NCBI GenBank assembly: GCA_910588635.1
Contig: CAJUPW010000019.1
Location: 1 to 49,047 of the forward strand
From: an uncultured Oscillospiraceae bacterium
Lineage (GTDB): Bacteria; Bacillota; Clostridia; Oscillospirales; Oscillospiraceae
Direction: 5' to 3'
DNA length: 49,047 bases
The translations under genes and the position numbers were made by a program. The notes under the pieces are model-generated. The model had not been told where the DNA came from. It saw only the letters and a program-made list of their open reading frames with translations, and ran no database searches. Positions 46,867-49,047 of the stretch are shown here, piece by piece (position 1 is the first letter of the stretch; each line of letters starts with the position of its first letter).

Positions 46867-48711
46867 TCATTCTCCCAACATTGCCAGCAGTTTTTTCTTG
46901 ATGGCGTTCACTCTCCTGGTATTCCGTTTGGGCGGTTTGATACCCAGGAAATCCCGGACATACCGCTGGGCCAGCCGGATATACCAGTCACGGTCAACAA
47001 CGTCGAGGGTCAGATGATTGTCATTGTCCACCATACACTTCGCAGGAAGACCGGCGATCTTCACCGGGGAACCGGTTTTTAAGTGGGTCTTGTATAGGGT
47101 GCCATACCGGTGATCGGTCGTGGCATAGACCCGGTTGACCTTTTGCACCGTGACCAGCTTCCCCTCAATGTCATGGAGAGCGTCGCTGTATTTGCTTCCG
47201 GCCTTGGCGACCAACTGGAAGTCCAGCAGCCGGTCACAGCTCAACACGGTTTCCTCCACCGGCACCCCGTAGGCCAGATAGTCCTTGACTGCTCGGGCGA
47301 CCACACAGGCGTTATTGTTGATATTGAACGCTCCCACCGTGGAAATACCCCGGACAAGCACCCCGCCCTTGATCTTCGGCTCCCCCTCAAAGGGCAGCTC
47401 AACATAATTGTTCACGTCCTTTTGGCAGATCATCTTGATAAGGTCTTCCTCCAACTCAAAGCCGGTTCTGTCCTGCCACTCCTGAGTGATCTCCTGATAG
47501 GCCGGAACGTCACTGTCGTCCAGGCTGACCATGATACCATCGGTGTTGAGCTGAATAATTCTCAGCGTCGGGCAGTCCCGTGTCAGATGAATTGCCATTT
47601 CAAGAAGCTGTAACTGCCCGGAGATACAAACCGACCGCCCCATTAGAGGGTCATAGAGGTCGTTGTAGCGGTTGAGCATGGCCCCGTAGGTAGTGTTCAG
47701 CACCAGCTTCAAGGCGTTGGCGGTAGCTTTATCCCCGGCTTTCTTGGCCCGTACCCTCCGCTCAATGGTAGCGGCATACACGTCCGGCGAGGGAATATTC
47801 CGGCTGCAATAGCCGTTCAAGATCATCTGGTGCGGATAGTAGCTGGCAACGTCCTTGTTCCGGATAGAGCGGGTGCCGGTAGCCTCCTCCTGGTAACAGG
47901 GAATTGCCCCGTGAATACCGCCATAGGCAATCGTGCAGGGGCAATCGCCTACCATGATTTCCAGCTTTTCTTTGAAGACAGTCTCGCTCGGGATACTCAG
48001 GTCTTTCAACCGGTCAAAAAAGTCAAAAACTTCCTGCGGGATATACTGCCTTAACAGCTTGCCGGGGTATCTGTACTCCCGCTCGTCGTCATGGGGCCGC
48101 TGCTCTGCGTCAAGGTAGGCGGCGGTCAGTTTAGCGTTGGTCATGTAGAGGGCCTTGGCCTCATAAATACCTTTCTCCCGACCGAGGGTACGCTTACTGT
48201 AAAGGTAGCCCTGCCGCAGATCGTCCAGCTTGTCGGTAGCGTCTACGTCGTGCTTGCAGTAAAACTCCACCTCTGCCAGCTCCTCCTCTGTCAACGGGCG
48301 GTCAATGTCAAAGGACACCGTAGTCTCCCGAATATCCATGCCGAGGTGAGCTTCAATGGCTTTTAGGGACAACCCCATCTGGCAGTCATCCATAAGGTCA
48401 TACTGGTCAAAATAGACCCCGCAGTCCCGAAGACTGGACAGCTCCCAGCCCTCATGCCCTCCCACGATAATGTAATCGTTGACGGCCTTGATCTCCTCCG
48501 GGGTCATGTCGCTTAAAACGGCCTTTAGGATAAACTGGTCATAGTGCTTGTTATTGAACCCCGCCAAAAGAGGTTCCTGTTTCATAAACTGCATGACCGC
48601 CTCGTTATCATTGTGGATAACGGTGTATTCGCCGGTGGCCTTATGCTTGAACACAAAAAGCCAATCGTAGGCAAACACCTCGCAGTCAAAAATGAACAGC
48701 TCGTCAATCAA
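46867..48711 (-). CDS. Family-B DNA polymerase (phage)
   Basis: TTG 48711 lies eight bases after GGAGG; TTG 48726 lies upstream of it. The 614-residue protein has an exonuclease-like front (FIFDCE, Asp9/Glu11; later HDVDATDKL) and polymerase motifs: A, KDVASYYPHQM near 288; B, KLVLNTTYGAM near 338; C, LNTDGIMV near 389 (the YxDTD equivalent with Thr-Asp-Gly). Such short polymerases copy phage genomes, here with an AEP primase and D5 helicase. A PolA gene is not seen. Confidence 0.85.
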   Translation of the reverse strand: MIDELFIFDCEVFAYDWLFVFKHKATGEYTVIHNDNEAVMQFMKQEPLLAGFNNKHYDQFILKAVLSDMTPEEIKAVNDYIIVGGHEGWELSSLRDCGVYFDQYDLMDDCQMGLSLKAIEAHLGMDIRETTVSFDIDRPLTEEELAEVEFYCKHDVDATDKLDDLRQGYLYSKRTLGREKGIYEAKALYMTNAKLTAAYLDAEQRPHDDEREYRYPGKLLRQYIPQEVFDFFDRLKDLSIPSETVFKEKLEIMVGDCPCTIAYGGIHGAIPCYQEEATGTRSIRNKDVASYYPHQMILNGYCSRNIPSPDVYAATIERRVRAKKAGDKATANALKLVLNTTYGAMLNRYNDLYDPLMGRSVCISGQLQLLEMAIHLTRDCPTLRIIQLNTDGIMVSLDDSDVPAYQEITQEWQDRTGFELEEDLIKMICQKDVNNYVELPFEGEPKIKGGVLVRGISTVGAFNINNNACVVARAVKDYLAYGVPVEETVLSCDRLLDFQLVAKAGSKYSDALHDIEGKLVTVQKVNRVYATTDHRYGTLYKTHLKTGSPVKIAGLPAKCMVDNDNHLTLDVVDRDWYIRLAQRYVRDFLGIKPPKRNTRRVNAIKKKLLAMLGE

Positions 48712-49018
48712 TGGTCTTGCCTCCAAAAAGATTATCTAAATACCGCTGGGCGAGAACCTGTTGAACGCCCTCCATAATGTAGAGCATACAAGGGAACGCC
48801 ATGCCGTTGCCCCACATTTTGTATTCGGCAGCGTCCTTGTGAGGCACCAGAGCGCACCAGTCTTTCTCAAACCCCTGGAGAGAGGCGCACTCCGTAGGGG
48901 TGAGCTTCCGCACCAGGTAAATGACCTCGCCGCTTTCGGTCTGTGTCGGGACAAATACGGTCTGGTCATTATTACAGGCCAGTGTTGCGCTTTTGTCTGT
49001 CTGTATCAAAGCTCCCTG
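48704..49018 (-). CDS. C5-cytosine DNA methyltransferase, C-terminal part (cut by window edge)
   Basis: The frame is open to the poly-G artefact. The visible 105 codons contain QGALIQTDKSATLACNNDQT, LTPTECASLQGFEKDW (motif IX) and GNGMAFPCMLYIMEG (motif X), which close C5-cytosine methyltransferases. The N-terminal motifs, including the PC catalytic region, lie off the window. It would methylate phage or host DNA, perhaps to escape restriction. The stop overlaps the polymerase start. Confidence 0.75.
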   Translation of the reverse strand, partial: QGALIQTDKSATLACNNDQTVFVPTQTESGEVIYLVRKLTPTECASLQGFEKDWCALVPHKDAAEYKMWGNGMAFPCMLYIMEGVQQVLAQRYLDNLFGGKTID

Positions 49019-49047
49019 GGGGGGGGGGGGGGGGGGGGGGGGGGGGG
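49018..49047. other. Poly-G contig-end artefact
   Basis: Thirty consecutive G bases end the window. Two-colour sequencers call dark cycles as G, so this is most likely a read-end artefact rather than DNA. It truncates the methyltransferase gene. Confidence 0.85.

Larger units (their letters stand above)
13797..49047 (-). mobile_element. Prophage inserted at the ssrA 3' end (incomplete, apparently defective)
   Basis: From 13.9 kb to the window edge every supported gene is on the minus strand and most are phage types in canonical order: replication, terS, terL, portal, scaffold, capsid, tail, tape measure, baseplate, adhesins, lysis. The start directly after tmRNA, a common attB, suggests attL at 13.8 kb. 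It resembles a siphovirus with an SPP1-type portal and HK97-type capsid. The integrase and right end are outside the window. Fusions and frameshifts in capsid, ERF, PAPS-reductase-like and Avd-like genes suggest a cryptic prophage, unless some are assembly errors. Confidence 0.9.

Overview
The window comes from a GC-rich gut-type Firmicute, most likely an Oscillospiraceae/Flavonifractor-like clostridium. This is inferred from the gene families, the Gram-positive Shine-Dalgarno sites and the anaerobic metabolism ([FeFe] hydrogenase, siroheme reductase). It ends in a 30-nt poly-G run that looks like a sequencing artefact at a contig end.

Region 1 (1 to about 2770) is the right end of an integrative mobilizable element. 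It carries a chimeric reading frame joining a metallophosphoesterase to part of a MobA/MobL relaxase, a 37-aa ORF with its own signals, and a large serine recombinase whose expected ATG reads ATC. The element has cut a PRK06851-like P-loop ATPase gene, whose first 99 codons remain (2775-3074, minus strand).

Region 2 (3.1-13.8 kb) is chromosomal and on the plus strand: a nitrite/sulfite reductase, an iron/cobalamin-type ABC importer (SBP, FecCD permease, ATPase), a monomeric [FeFe] hydrogenase, a GntR(YtrA-type)-ABC operon with two membrane proteins, smpB, a cyclophilin and ssrA (tmRNA). Most transcription units have clear sigma-70 promoters with 17-nt spacers.

Region 3 (13.8 kb to the end) is a prophage with all genes on the minus strand, apparently inserted at the 3' end of ssrA. 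Read from the right edge, it has a replication/nucleotide block (C5-methyltransferase end, family-B DNA polymerase, PAPS-reductase-like protein, ERF annealase, ThyX, AEP primase, MazF-like toxin, D5 helicase), terS, an inserted accessory region, terL, portal, scaffold, capsid, tail with a frameshifted G/GT chaperone, tape measure, baseplate and adhesins, and a lysis cassette. The integrase is not in the window.

The prophage looks damaged. The capsid gene is fused in frame to the end of a tail-completion gene and the connector genes are absent. The ERF gene runs out of frame into an HD-hydrolase remnant. Two genes carry one-base frameshifts. A target protein of diversity-generating-retroelement type has lost its reverse transcriptase. 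Between terS and terL lies a 5-kb insert with two divergently functioning parts: a serine recombinase/two-HTH operon and an eight-gene operon of unknown function. Their promoters carry the same TTTCGCAAAAAC operator. Two further self-contained cargo units with their own terminators flank terL.
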